DNA of 64,000 nucleotides from Oryzias latipes (GCF_002234675.1 NC_019879.2:13272464-13336463); one strand, 5' to 3'. Shown: positions 1 through 12,010, counted from the first letter of the stretch. Program-made: numbers and translations. Notes: a model not told the origin generated them from the letters alone.

Positions 1-156
1 TGGCCGGAGGGAGTGAAGGACTTATAAAGGCAGACTAATTAGATGTAGAATAGGTGCGAGAACCTAAGGCAGGTATGACAAAAGCATAAATTGGAAAGAC
101 CTAAGCCCATTTCCTGTTTTGGTTTCATCAAATGTTCTTTATGCAAACATACCTTT

Positions 157-408
157 TTACCATTCCAAATAAATGATTAAAGAGTCTGTATATACTTTGG
201 CTAATATTGGAGCCAATTTTTCAGAGGAAGCTGAATAAAACTCACTCGGCAGCCCATCTGGACCTGGTGATTTGTGTGGCTGTAATGATACAATAGCTGC
301 TACGATCTCCTTCTGTTGTATTGGTGCATCTAAGACAGAGACCTCTTCAGGAGGTCTCTGTCCTTCTCCCAAAGTCCCTCCAACACGTTCTTCCCACTTA
401 TCATCCAA
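157..408 (-). pseudogene. L1-type non-LTR reverse transcriptase fragment
   Basis: An 83-codon open stretch matches the start of the reverse transcriptase domain of L1/Tx1-type LINEs. The block KSPGPDGLPSEFY is the conserved stretch before RT motif A, and the upstream part resembles the region linking endonuclease to RT. The fragment is cut at both sides: no endonuclease upstream and no YADD catalytic core downstream. The plus-strand ORFs over the same bases are shadows. It is a dead 5'-truncated or broken copy; the exact L1 subfamily is not determined. Family assignment is firm from the motif, the edges are approximate. Confidence 0.8.
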
Positions 409-840
409 ACCCCCTCCGGCACTTCCACCCCATTGTTCACCAAAATTCTGTCCAGCTCCTGCCCATCACACAAATTACCCTCTACTCTACCTCTCCAGCG
501 TGCCTCTAGAGGTGCTATCTCCAGGAGCTAGGATGAAACGGGCCTCCAGTGTCCCAGAACTTATAGTCATGGTGAGGTTACATCAAGCTGTCCACCTGTG
601 ATGGACATCTTTCTTCTGATGACTGATTTTGATAGGGCAGTCTCGAGGATTAGATTGCCCAATCAAAAAAAATCTAGTTTAGATCCCCTGCTAGAAGGCT
701 ATGACCAGTCCCATTGAAACTAATGTCAAACATGCTGCACTCAATGTCAGATCTTTATGTAAACTAATCCTTTTTAATCAATTATATATGGAAGAGGATT
801 AGGGCCATGGAGAAAGAAAAAAAAAGGCATAGAAAATCTG

Positions 841-957
841 ACTTTAATCTCTGAATTCAGATTTTTTTCTCTGAATTCTGACTTTTAACTCAGAATTCGG
901 ACTTTAAACTCAGAATTCGGACTTTAATCTCAGAATTCGGACTTTAATCTCAGAATT
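841..957. repeat. 20-bp tandem repeat, 5.9 units
   Basis: Consecutive blocks starting at 841, 861, 881, 901, 921 and 941 share the form actttaatctcagaattcgg with a few substitutions, the oldest-looking units being at the left. The period is exactly 20 bp. No protein or RNA gene is evident in it. The flanking 410-840 and 960-1220 show no recognisable gene. Confidence 0.85.
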
Positions 958-1232
958 ATGCGCTACTGGCGTACGTGACCCACATCCTTCAGCACTGCAG
1001 AGTCCGAGGAGCTGCAGGAGTGAAACCAACAAAATTGACGTCTGTAAGTGTCTTTTTCCATGCTCAAGGCTTACCGGAGGAGGTCCTTTTGCTAATGGAA
1101 GAACAGAAGGTCAGTTAAAAAAAATAGTTTTAAACTGGATCTTGTAAATGAAAGGGCAGCAGGCTATGTTAGCATTTTGCAACAGCAATGCAGGGCTTTG
1201 CATAGCTGCTGCAAAAAGGGCGTTGTCTAGAT

Positions 1233-2019
1233 CAATGTTTTTGATCCAGTGAAGGTGTACCGTGGGAGATGGTCAAGTGTGCCGTGGGAAATTGCCCTAA
1301 TTAACTGATCTAACAACATTTCCCATCTCCAGGATATCAGCTCTTTGTTCATCCAAACAGGCCCTGATAAAACACTGAGAAGTTAGGAATATGAAAGATC
1401 ATAAAATACTTTAGCTGCAACTAAACTTTCTGAAAAGTCACGCCCCTTTAACTGTCTCCGCAAATCATTCTTGGAGTTTTAATCACGTCATCAGTCTGAC
1501 CAATCAGAAGTGGTTAAAGTCTCGACTTCCTTGTTCTGATTCTGTTGATAAAGTCGCTCAGTTCTAACAAAAATACAAGCTAAAGCTCGTCTTTAGCGGT
1601 GTAGCTTTCCACCGAATCCAGTGTCAGACCGTGGAACAAGTGAACAAAACAATGAAGCTCAGAGACGCTTGTCTTTCTGCGTTGGGCGGATTTTTGCACT
1701 ACATCTCCCATGATGCATTGGGTAAAGTGACAGCGTCTTGGCGCACAATGAGTCTTTCCTCTTAACGTCTCGAAACAACAACGAACACAAATCAACACAA
1801 AAACACTTTTTGAATCTTCCAACTTAACTTTTATTACATTTTTTAGAAAAAACAGCTGCAGCTTCCAGCTTTTCCAGCCACAATTATCACAAACATGCAC
1901 GTGAGATTGTGGAGGCTCTGCGGAGACTAAGATTTTCTCCTTTTTCTTTTTTTGGATGCTGGTGTGCCGCGGGATTTTTGTCAAGGTTAAAGTGGCTCTA
2001 AAAAGATCGAAAAACACTG
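1233..2019. mobile_element. Non-autonomous hAT element with 8-bp TSD
   Basis: The left end begins caatgtttttgatcc and the right end finishes gatcgaaaaacactg, an imperfect terminal inverted repeat. Immediately outside, gtctagat is present at 1225-1232 and again at 2020-2027, a perfect 8-bp target duplication as hAT transposases make. The subterminal gtgccgtggga/gtgccgcggga motifs also occur in inverted orientation near both ends. At 787 bp it is too short for a hAT transposase; the 154-codon minus ORF inside (1580-2044) crosses the right end and resembles no transposase, so I treat it as chance. A perfect TSD suggests a fairly recent insertion. Confidence 0.9.
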
Positions 2020-2329
2020 GTCTAGATGTGTTTAGCACCCCCATTGTCGTGCCCGTTTATATCAACAACTACCTCATAATCTCGTTTTTTATAGCCTTCA
2101 GAAAATAATCTCTACATAGGTTTAACAGATTGTCGTGTTTTACTATGGATGATACCCACCGATCTTTACTCTCCAATACAATAACATTCAGTTTTCAGCC
2201 TTCTCTTTACGTGACACGTCTTTTTATTATCTCATTGCCAAACAAACACTCTGCATACAACGGTCCCCTGTTACTGAATCATAACCTTTCATAACATTAA
2301 ATACGACATAAATTTGTTATTCTGTATCT

Positions 2330-2782
2330 CCCCTATGTGCTTGGCCCCTGATTCATCTCAGCTGTGTCCACTCACCTCATCACCCACCAGACCTTCATAA
2401 GGAGATCCAGAACCAGCATTCATCGCCAATTTCTTTGCCCCAGATGGTGCATAACCTGGTCTCATGTCTAGTCTAGTCCAAGTGTAAATATTCTCGTCTA
2501 AGGTTGTTATTGCCTCGCCTTCAGGACCTTCTGACCACGGGTGGACACCTGAGTCACCTGTTTACCTGAGCCACAGAATCTCACGTAACATCAAGAGGCT
2601 CCAGCCTCGCCACGAGCCATAGCAACCTCCAGCTACTTCACCTGCTGCGCTCCAGCCTCCAGCCACATCAAGATCCCAAGTTATTCCGAATCAATTAAAA
2701 CACTTTACCTACCATCTCATTCACCTTTGTTTTCCTTTCGGATGCCAGCGTCTGGGTCTGTCTTGCCTAGTTTGCCATGACA
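2330..2782 (+). mobile_element. LTR-like fragment, TG...CA family
   Basis: The stretch is alignable by eye with 62990-63555 (shared blocks around actcacctcatca, agcattcatc, and the end atctgggtccgtct/gtctgggtctgtct followed by catgaca). The minus-strand sequence of the complete solo LTR at 59311-59734 has the same ending pattern (gggtcc then tgaca). It ends at 2782 in catgaca; I could not find the matching start or TSD, so it is probably truncated. No coding sequence. Confidence 0.6.
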
Positions 2783-2989
2783 GTTTACTATTTTCAAAGC
2801 ACATTAGCACCCACATTAGCGAAGCTATCGGCACTGCTACAAACTGTACAGGGTACAGTTTATTATTTTTTTTACAGGGCTTTTTTTTTTTTTTTTTTTT
2901 TTTACCGGGAAGTACCGGGAAGCCTGAACATTACGTTAATATGTACGTAGTTCTGCAGAATCAGATGATTGACTCTTTTGTAGTCTACT

Positions 2990-3420
2990 AGTGCGTTCCT
3001 GGTCTGCCTCTGGATGCGCCTGCATCTGTGAAGGTGTTCCTCGACCGAGGGAACCACCACATCGACCTCCTGGGTCAGAAACAGTGGTGGTAGGTACCCA
3101 AGGCAGGCCTCAAACGGAGAAATTCCTGTGGTGGAAGAGGGAAGAGAGTTATGTGCATATTCAATTCAGAGCAGTTGAGAAGACCAATCAGAAGCGTTCT
3201 GGGCAGCCACACAACGGAGGGCAGCTTCCAATTCTTGGTTTGGCCGTGCAGCTTGCCCGTTGGACTGCGGATGGAAGCCCGATGAAAGGCTAACGGTAGC
3301 CCCCAATGCAGAACAGAATGCCTTCCACACTTGAGAAATAAATTGTGGTCCTCTGTCAGATACAATGTCCGTCGCAATTCCATGAAATGAAATAAATACG
3401 CCATTGTGAAAAACAGCAAC
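2990..3420 (-). pseudogene. Ty3/gypsy integrase relic
   Basis: Read on the minus strand, the sequence gives the integrase core of a Ty3/gypsy retrotransposon: [17 protein letters not shown] contains the second catalytic Asp region, and FHPQSNGQ is the usual block just before the catalytic Glu. In this copy the expected ERxNQ motif reads ARPNQE, so the Glu environment is altered. Homology continues through a frameshift near 3170 to about 2993. No protease, RT or RNase H is present here and no matching LTR is attached. It is a fragment of a dead retrotransposon. Confidence 0.8.
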
Positions 3421-3768
3421 ATGAAATAAAAACAAAGCTACTTTGGAAAATATTGATTTTGAAATCCAAGGTTCTGAAAAAAGGCCTAGAATTATAATAA
3501 TATTCCACATGATTAAAATGAATATTTTAAAATGCTGTTTTAAAATAATGAACAGGTTTTTGAAGCAAAATGAAATATACTGAATGATATAATGGCTAAT
3601 TTAAAATCTGTGTGCAGGTTTTTCACAATTTCAGGATCTTTTTATATGTTTGAGAGATTTATTGGTTGATTGTATTTGCATGAGGTTATATTTATTTATT
3701 TAATTAAATATTTATTTATTTAATTATGAACATTATAGGACTCCATAGAGAGAGGGATGTTAGAGAGA

Positions 3769-3781
3769 GGGGGGGGGGGGG
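3769..3781. repeat. G13 run in AT/G-rich low-complexity DNA
   Basis: A GAGA tract runs into 13 consecutive G, followed by further G-rich sequence to about 3815; the preceding 3690-3730 is a TTTA-rich stretch. Between 3420 and 3815 nothing else is recognisable. Confidence 0.8.
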
Positions 3782-3814
3782 TTAGGAGGGTGATAATAGG
3801 AGGGGAGGGGGGGA

Positions 3815-5990
3815 TAAGACAATGAAGCAGCATGAAGCAACAAGTTTACTGGTTGTTTATCCTTACAATAAGGTTCAAATGTAGTACAAAAAGGGCGGGG
3901 CCTGTCCACACACACACTGAAATGTTATCAACACACCTGCTAGCTGCAAAAATGTCCACATGTCAACATGTACACAAAACAGATAGTGTTCACACACGCA
4001 TGCTTATGCCTTAAAACCAACTAGTGTGAAATATTTCATTCATTCTATCACGCCAACTATTAGTGCAAAGGTGAGCTAACACCTGTGCTCAGGTGAGTGT
4101 TTATGTTCTTCTAAAATGGATGGAGGAATGTGTAAAGAAGGAAGGAGAGTGCTCAGCCATCCCCACACCAAGACCCCCTGCCGCAGCAGCAGCGGCAGCC
4201 AGAACCCCCCCAACGCCACACGGGAGGAGGCAGGGAACAACTGCCCCCTGGGCGACCAAATCCGCCACCCAGGCCAGGGCCAGCAGGACCGCCGCAAGCC
4301 CCCAGAGCCATAGAGCAGGGAGGCACGGGGGGAAAGAGAGCGCCACCCCAGCCCAACCAGGAGAGCAGCCCCCCCGCCGCGCCGGGAGAGCCAAACGCAG
4401 GGCCCTACCGGCCCTACCGGAGAAGGGCGCCCACAGCCCCAGACGAGCACCCCATCACCACCCAGGAGTTCCGGGCACCCCCCCGCCCCAACCCCAGGTA
4501 CGAGCCAGGACCCCCCAAGGGAGACCTGCTCCGCACTCCAGGCAGCCACCCACCCGGCCCACAGTTGGTCCACGGAGGAGCAAGGCATGGGCCCGCCGCC
4601 CCCGCCCAGGAAGGGGGCACCCCGGGGAAAAAGGGGGCCCACAAGGGGTGTTGTAAATATGGCCCGACCAGGCTCGACAACAGTTGGAAATTTGGCGGGG
4701 CACAGCGCTCAGGGGCAAGGACCCGAACCCACCCCGCAGGGACACGAACACCCCCGGCTCAGGTGTAATGTGAACCCCCTCCCCGCACGGAGAGAGCACC
4801 GCCGGGCCCAGGAAACCGGCAACCAAGGGACACGGCCGCCGTTGCCAAGGGCCCTGTACCCCCCACCAGGGAAGGGGTATGGGACAGATGGTCCTAGGTC
4901 CCACCTTCCTAACAAAATGTGTGTGCATGTGTTTGAGAGGATGTGTATGTGCATGTGTGTGTGTGTTTATGTTGGGATGTTTATATTGAGGGGGGAGGGG
5001 TGTGTGTACTAAGGGGGGTGCAGTTAAAATTGGTGAGTAGGGCACTAAGGGGACATCTCCTGATTACTCACAGTGATGTCCCCTCACCCTCCCCACCAAG
5101 GGGCCCTAAATGTCTAAGGTGCGGTTAAAATTGGCGGGTAGGGTGCCAGGAGGACATCTGCTGCTTGCTGGCAGTGATGTCCAAGCACCCCCCCCCCTCC
5201 TACCAAGGCCCTAAATGACTAAGGTGCAAATAAAACCGAAAGGGGGGGGGGCACTCCATACGGCAACCATAGGAGGGGGGCCACTGCCAAGTATCCCCCC
5301 CCCCCAAGGCGTATCGCAGGCTAAACCCCCTACCCCCTCACCCTAATATGAGGTTATATGAGGAAGGGGGTAAGTTGGGGACAGCTGGTAGACTGTCCCC
5401 CAGCCCCCCCCCCCAGCATAGGGGCCAGGTCCACCCAGCCCAGGGGTCCCATCCCCGGAGGCGCCGACACCCCAGGCCCAGCACCACCCACCCCACGCAG
5501 AGAGAGAGGAGCCAGAAAGCGTCGCCCCCCCTGGAGCAAGTCCAGGCCCCCACCCCCAAACGCCGGCCCTAGAAGAGCTCTGGTCAGGCCTCGACGGGAC
5601 CGAGGCAGTCAACCGGCCGGGGCAACCGCTGATTGCCTCAGCGGAGACCTCGACCCGTCAACCCCCCATGTCCCGTACAAATAGTGGGCTCCCCCTCCAC
5701 CCCAGACCCTGCAGCCGAAGCGGATGACACCCAGAGCGACCGGGGTCCCAAGAGGGTTGTCCCGTCCCATCCCAGAGCCAGGGAAGGGCTGATCCCATAG
5801 GCCTTACATAGTATGGCCCCATCCTATATTAAAAACTTCAAAGTTCAGCTCATGTAAGAGAGGCCGACTCAGTTTCTACATTCAAAGTTAGGCTTAAACA
5901 TTAATCTTTGGACACGCTTATTACCAGACTGGCTATTAATCAGAGACTATGTAACTTACTGTTAACATGTTTAAATTAAACTTAACAATA
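3815..5990. repeat. GC-rich dispersed repeat, copy A
   Basis: The stretch is homologous to 56085-57640 (copy B) and in part to 60070-60180 (copy C). Shared blocks include ggggcctgtccacacacacact, caaaggtgag..acacctgtg, the CCC-rich centre, gtaaatatggcc(t/c)gaccaggctc, and the tail taatgtttaaattaaacttaa near 5965 and 57605. The long ORFs on both strands at 4076-5680 are products of the C/G-rich composition, not genes. Runs of C or G of up to about 10 occur at 5190, 5240, 5300 and 5405. I cannot name the family; non-coding UTR-like sequence of a non-LTR element is a possibility because copy B is followed by a LINE-like ATTGA tail. Confidence 0.7.
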
Positions 5991-6179
5991 ACAATCACAG
6001 TCCCTGACAAAGTTTTGTCGCTTATCCATTTTGTAGAAACAAAAGCGTATAACCTCACTTTTAATGAATCCATTGGTTTTAGAAATGTCTCATACTTCAT
6101 ATATTCTCATATTTTCATTTTTTGGGATAAACACACCGTCCCAGTGTCATTTTTCCCCCCGAATTTACCAAGGTAAATT

Positions 6180-8272
6180 TCGACCGTCCTGGAGAGCGGC
6201 AGCAACAGCGAGGAGGATCTGGACAGCCTGACGCGCTACATCGACGAGCAATACAGGCACTTCGTCATGGGAAAAAACCCTCAGTCTGGCAAGCCAGCCG
6301 ACCCCACCACGTGGAGCCGTCCCGAAGAATCACCGGGAGCTTCTCCACCGAAGACGGAGTTCGAATTAGGGTTGGGCGGTGTCCCCTAAACTGGCAGTTG
6401 ACGATGTTTGCAGTCAACCATCGGGATGGACGATGATATCCTCGGGGGGGTGGGGGGTGGGGGGGTTGTTATTATATAAATATTATTCATTATTTTACTT
6501 TATTACTTTATTTATTTTATTTCCCAAATAATGACTCATCCGCGATGATCCAGTCTAAACTGAGGGAAGTGACTTTAAAAAAATAAAATAAACAAAAAAG
6601 AAAAGAAGTGGTCCGGTCTTGCGTTTGATTAGACCGGTGGAGCGAGCGACCGTGTCTCTAGCAGAGCAGGCGGACTTAAAGTTTTGTGTTTTAGGGGAAG
6701 TAACGATGCTTTATTACGTGTGGGAGACTTAGGACTGTGATCCGTCCCGCAGCTCTGCGTGAACGAGCAACCGGAATTTAGGAGAAGCGGGTCTCCCGGT
6801 AAAAGTGTGTGTCGGGGCAGAGCTTGGAGCGCTAGCTAACGCAGTGTGTAAGCTTCGAAGCCGAAAGGCCGCTCAGTCCTTAGAAATCGTTCAAACAATC
6901 ACGTGGATTTGTGTTTCCGGTCGTGTCCCGGCTAAATAAAGGCTGATGTTATTCCCACATATTTACGTGCAGCCAAGATGCAGATTGCAGCGTTTCACGC
7001 ACGGATTTTATGTTCATGCTAATGTTGTTAGCCCGTGTTAGCATACTGCTAATCCTGGCTTCCGGCTCCGTTTTTCAACAGAAAAAGCACTGACCACACG
7101 GATTAAAATTAAAATGATGAGCGAACAGGCGCTTCATAATAACCGTAACTTTAATAAAAGCACGTTTAGGAGATCATCTTGTATAATACCGAGCTGACGT
7201 ATCTATGTATGTAGCCGCTCGGCGGAACTAAGTTTCTCTTTCGTTTTTTAAAAACACTACTGCGCATGTGCTAATGATTTATTCCGACTGAAAGTGTGAC
7301 CCTTGTGAATGGTTTTTATAATCTGAAAAAGTTTTTCTGGGCCCATCTACACGGTTGGATTCTAATCCGACCAATAATCCTTATCAAGATATTTTGCACA
7401 TGTAACCGCGTTTTATGGTGTCGACTCGCAGCGTGGTGGGGGCGTGGCATCAAGATGGTGTCTCTCCCGTCACCCATCACGATGGACGATGGTATCGTCC
7501 ATCGGCACAACCCTAGTTCGAATCCAACGCATGGGATATGCTTCTTAGCATTGATGCTAAACTATCCAGCTTCGACAGCCGTCTTTCCCTCCTGGAGGTT
7601 CTTCACCGGGAATTTCAAGAGATCAAGGATGCTCTACAATTTTCCCAAAAACAAGTGGAAACCCTGACCGCGGAGAACTCAGCGCTGAGAGAGTCGGTAA
7701 GTTCTCTTTCTGATGGAATGAGCCGACTCTCTGAGGAAAATAAGAAAATCAAAGAGTCCATTCTGGATCTTCAATCAAGATCCATGAGAGATAACCTGGT
7801 GGTCATGGGAATACCAGAAACGCCAGAAGAAAACGCAGAGGAAAAAACTAAAAACTTAATTCAAACCCAGCTAAGGCTTCCAGAGGAAAAAGTTAAATCC
7901 ATAAACTTTCACCGTGTGCATCGCATGGGAGCAGCGAGACCTGGGAATCGCAGGCCCAGACCCATCGTGGCCAAGTTTGTGCTGCACAAAGAGAAGGAAG
8001 AGGTGAGGCGCCGTGGCAGGGAGCTCCGGGGGACAGACTTCAAGATGGATGATCAGTTCCCCAAAGAAATCGTGGAGCGTCGTAGGATCCTGTTTCCCAT
8101 CAGAAAGAACTTTCTGAGTGAAGGGGCCCGCGCTGTCATCTCTGTGTACCGACTCGATGTGAACAGACAGCTCCACTGTGACCCAAACGTCACTCCTTTG
8201 TTCTACTTTATCAGACATGTATCCACACTCTTTACACTCTCTGCACAGGTGTCAGTTTATGCTTATATGTGA
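6180..8272 (+). pseudogene. L1-type ORF1, split by a hAT insertion
   Basis: The open frame from 6180 (first Met at 6267) runs to 6366, is interrupted by a hAT, and resumes in the same frame at 7524 after the duplicated target. The second part encodes an ORF1-type nucleic-acid-binding protein: a long coiled coil (heptad-rich LSRLSEENKKIKESIL region, 7600-7770), then an RRM-like segment starting RSMRDNLVVMGIPE, then a C-terminal domain with PRPIVAKF, as in fish and Xenopus L1/Tx1 ORF1p. In a living element this trimer coats the LINE RNA. ORF2 follows at 8673. The gap 8273-8672 is non-coding. The insertion kills the gene; otherwise the frame is open. Confidence 0.8.
6367..7515. mobile_element. 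Non-autonomous hAT inserted in L1 ORF1
   Basis: Left end tagggttgggcgg, right end cggcacaaccctа-type (cacaaccct a) form short terminal inverted repeats. The 8 bp gttcgaat are present at 6359-6366 and 7516-7523, a perfect target duplication. Near both ends the motif gatggacgatg(a/g)tatc recurs. The 1149-bp interior has no transposase ORF; the small ORFs at 7296-7667 cross the right edge into L1. Inserted after the L1, because the host frame is continuous across the site. Confidence 0.92.
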
Positions 8273-8672
8273 CACACTGGGCATAACTCACGGTGCATAA
8301 AGGTTCTCCACTTTAGGTAATATCACCACCAGTCTCCTCAGCAGCTTCAAACCTGTTTCTGATAGGTTTGTTCTGTTTCTACCCTTCCTGTTTTCTTAAT
8401 TATCCCCCCCTCTGCACTCCTTTCTCTTTTTTATTTTTTCACACACTATTCCCTTCCGCTCACCTAAGCTGCCACATAACTCAGCCATTCTACAATAGTA
8501 CTGATCTGCACAACACACTCAGACACTCAACATGTCCAGCATTACATCACATGCAATGTACATTACACATAAAGCCCCATAGCAACATTAAGCACACCAT
8601 TATGTGTACATATATACTCATTTTTGCCTCCATCAATAACATACAGTTTCTAACATTCACCTCAACAGCAGC

Positions 8673-9014
8673 ATGTCCACCCTAAGGTTAGTTACTTTGA
8701 ATGTGCATGGAGCTGGAACCAGAGAGAAGAGACTGAAAATATTGACCAAATTAAAAGATTTCAAAACTGATTTTGCGTTTTTTCAAGAAACTCATATGTC
8801 TAGTTCATCAGTGAACATTATCGCAACAGCAGATTTTCCAAATGTATATTCAGCTTGTTATAATTCTAGACAGAGAGGAGTAGCAATTCTGGTAAATAAG
8901 GAAGTTAAATTCACCGAAGCCAACAAAGTCATAGATCCAGAAGGAAGATTTATAATAGTCACTCTTTCCACTCAAAATATGCAGCTATGTCTGGCTAATG
9001 TGTACGCCCAATGA
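8673..9014 (+). pseudogene. L1-type ORF2 endonuclease, truncated
   Basis: The first 113 codons of an APE-like endonuclease: LVTLNVHGAG carries the catalytic Asn block and FFQETHM the catalytic Glu. The frame ends at NVYAQ, where complete elements read on through the NVYAP block toward the GDFN motif. The rest of the endonuclease, the RT and the 3' end are missing; unrelated sequence starts at about 9015. It belongs with ORF1 at 6180-8272 as one LINE copy cut off at this point. The 3' break is unlike usual 5' truncation and implies later deletion or rearrangement. Confidence 0.85.
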
Positions 9015-9428
9015 GTTATATCACTAGAGGAGACACGCCCGCTTTAGAAGCCTGGCCGACGGTGGCGGAGCGCGACGCCATCTTGGTGAGGTCGACGACG
9101 CCCACATGACAATGATTTCTATTGATTTTAGTGGTGTCTAAGTAGCTTTTATAAACTGTATATATTTTTAGATTTAAATATATTTATACATATATATAAA
9201 TATATTATATTTTATGTATATAATATATATATAGATACATCATTTGTTGTTGTTAAAGAAGAGAAACAGTCAGCCTTAAAAGCTCAAACTTGAATGAAAA
9301 TGCAATTTTTGCAGGACTTCTTACAAATAAAAAAAGTATTAGAAAGAATTTTTAAAATTAATTTCAAAACATTTAGAAGTTTTAGACCTCTTTGACATGT
9401 AATTTAAATTATTTAGAAAAACCCAACA
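9015..9428. other. AT-rich intergenic DNA, no gene seen
   Basis: After about 90 bp of GC-rich sequence, 9150-9240 is TATA-rich low complexity and the rest is A-rich. No ORF or repeat family is recognised. Confidence 0.6.
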
Positions 9429-9435
9429 ATAAGTC

Positions 9436-9478
<43 letters not shown>

Positions 9479-9674
9479 CAATAGTAAGTCAATACAAACA
9501 ATAAATAGTCAATAAATAATAATAAAAATAATTATATTATTATCATTAACAACAACAACAATAATAATAATAATAATAATAATAAATCAATAGTAAGTCA
9601 ATACAAACAATAAATAGTCAATAAATAATAATAAAAATAATTATATTATTATTATTAACAATAATAATAATAAT

Positions 9675-9767
<93 letters not shown>
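9429..9767. repeat. (AAT)n microsatellite
   Basis: Long AAT/ATA arrays, the largest at about 9655-9767, with a duplicated 90-bp interlude: aaatcaatagtaagtcaatacaaacaat occurs at about 9474 and 9583. Arrays of the same unit also border the repeats beginning at 9768 and 12017. Confidence 0.95.
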
Positions 9768-12010
9768 TAAAGCCGCAAGCGGCGTTGTATGGCCCGCAGA
9801 CGCAACCCGCCTCCACGCCCAACTCTACGCACCACCGCTGACCTCACCGCCCTCACAGCCCGCAAATTAAAAGCTAGTCAAGGCTGGATTTGCTAATTAT
9901 GCTAACAATGCTAACTATGCTAATGTGGCTAAAAGTGCTAGCATTGCGATCAGCATCATCAACTGACTCAGAAAAACACATTATCTAAAATGCTAATTAT
10001 GCTAACTATGCTAGCTACGCTAATGTGGCTAAAAGTGCTAGCATAGCGATCAGCATCATCAACTGACTCAGAAAAACACATTACCTAAAATGCTAATTAT
10101 GCTAACTATGCTAGCTATGCTAATGTGGCTAAAAGTGCTAGCATAGCGATCAGCATCATCAACTGACTCAGAAAAACACATTACCTAAAATGCTAATTAT
10201 GCTAACTATGCTAGCTATGCTAATGTGGCTAAAAGTGCTAGCATAGCGATCAGCATCATCAACTGACTCAGAAAAACACATTACCTAAAATGCTAATTAT
10301 GCTAACTATGCTAGCTATGCTAATGTGGCTAAAATTGCTAGCATAGCGATAAGCATCATTTACTGACTCAGAAAAACATATTCCTCCATTGGTGAAAGCT
10401 ATATGTCATAAGTTGATAAAAAAACGACTTTTTCCAAAATGGTGGCTTTTCTGTTTATTTTATCTCCATAGCAACCATTTTATGTTTTGGTCCACTTCAG
10501 AAGACGAACAGATTGACGTCAATTTCGGATAAATCGGTAAAAGTAAACTTTTTGTCGTCCTTAGCAACAGTGGTTTTATGCTAACCACGCCCACATTCCT
10601 TATATGTCCATGTCCAGTCTTTTTCAATGTATTCTGTTTCAGGCATGAATGCATGCATTCAATTTTCACTGTATTGTATTGAAATGCATGGGAGTTATAA
10701 CAGTGCGCCACTTTGCTAGCTTGCCACGCACACGCCGCTCAAAATCTACAACTTCTACTTCCAACATTTTTTCCACAGTAGCTTGCCATTGATGCCCAAA
10801 AAGTTTCGAGACAATCGATGAAAATTCCAACGACAAGTTTACGTTTGAATCTGGTGGTAAAGGTGTTTTTTATAGAAAATTCAAGATGGCCGCCTTTTCC
10901 CGAGGTCAAAGGTCGACGAAACTCCAAAGGTGATTGTAGACTTACGCTAGGGACATGCGAGTCAAATTTCGTGAAAATCGCTCGAAAAAAAGTTCATTTT
11001 TCCATATTGTGTAAAAACGCGAAAAACGCAAAATGGCAGATTTTGGCAAAAAATGGCCGCCAAACCGTAGGTCAAGTCGCCATCACGTAATGATTTCAAA
11101 ACTTTCTTTGGATATACCCGACAAAGTTATCTGAGTTTCGTTAGCCGATTCTTAAAAATAAAATCCAAAAAAATTTTTTTTTGCCGAGTCAGCACTTTTT
11201 TTTGCGACGGTTTTTTGTTTACCACGGCCACATTCCTTTATGGATTTTGTCGTATGTGACATCGTTTTGTTCAGTGTGGGACAGGGTATCGCATATTTCA
11301 GTTTCAGGCTATTCCGACAAAATATGTGCGAGCTAGCTAAAATGGCGATGGTTGCGAATTCTTCACGGGCACGCGTTTCAAATTCTACAACTTCTAATTC
11401 CAACATTTTGTCCACAGTAGCTTGCCATTGATGCCCGAGAAGTTTCAAAAAGATCGATAAAAATCCCTAGGACGAGTTTTCGTTTGTATCCGTCAATAAA
11501 GGTGCTTTTTTATGAAAATTCAAGATGGCCGCCCCTTGCCAAGGTCAAAGGTCAACAAAACTTCTTTGGTAGTTGTAGAATCGTGTTTGTGGCATGTGTA
11601 TGAAATTTCGTGAAAATCGCTTGAACAAAAGTGTAGTTTTCCCATATTGTCAAAAAACACGAAAATCGCCATTTCTCTGAGTTCGCCACAAAATGGCCGC
11701 CAAGCCGTAGGTTGTGTGGCCATCCCATAATGATTTTATAACTTCTTTGGGATATCTCCAACACGTGTTTTTTGGTTTCGTTGTTCTAATTTGAAATATT
11801 TTTTTTTGGCCCCATAAGCGATTTTCGGCCCATTCATTTTTTTTACGGGAACGCTCGCCGTGATGTCATCAACTTCGGGGGGGTGACGTTTTCTTTGCCG
11901 AAAATTCATTTCACATTTATCCTAGGTGTGTGCCAATTTTGGTGAGTTTTCGGGTATGTGGCGGGGGTCAAATTTTCGCTCAAACTGTCCGTTAGAAACC
12001 AGAAGAATAA
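9768..12010. repeat. 2.2-kb interspersed repeat, copy 1
   Basis: It starts at attaaagccgcaagcggc next to (AAT)n, contains a 100-bp satellite (9862-10380), then about 1.6 kb that is strikingly similar to 35520-37140 (about 95% by eye in the first 150 bp), and ends in aagaataataataat directly before the next attaaagccgcaagcggc at 12017. It includes two internally related halves: the block gccacattcctttat..aaaatggcgacggttgcg with following caagatggccgcc recurs at about 10590-10900 and 11220-11530. The many small ORFs are not coding-like. No transposase or TIR was found; the mechanism that spreads it is unclear. Confidence 0.8.
9862..10380. repeat. 100-bp tandem satellite, about 5 units
   Basis: The marker aactgactcagaaaaacaca starts at 9961, 10061, 10161 and 10261, and a slightly altered form at 10361, giving a period of exactly 100 bp. 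Each unit carries tgctaattatgctaactatg and gtgctagcatagcgatcagc, so it is rich in GCTA/GCTAGC. Middle units are nearly identical; outer units are more diverged, as expected for unequal exchange. Confidence 0.95.

Noticed and set aside
841..957. CRISPR-like array
   Set aside because: Contiguous 20-bp tandem repeats without spacers, in vertebrate DNA.
1580..2044. 154-codon minus ORF
   Set aside because: Crosses the right end of the hAT and its TSD, no known motif; chance frame.
4076..5684. Many long ORFs on both strands (up to 196 codons)
   Set aside because: All Pro/Gly/Arg-rich or low-complexity, caused by C/G-rich repeat; frames not conserved in copy B.
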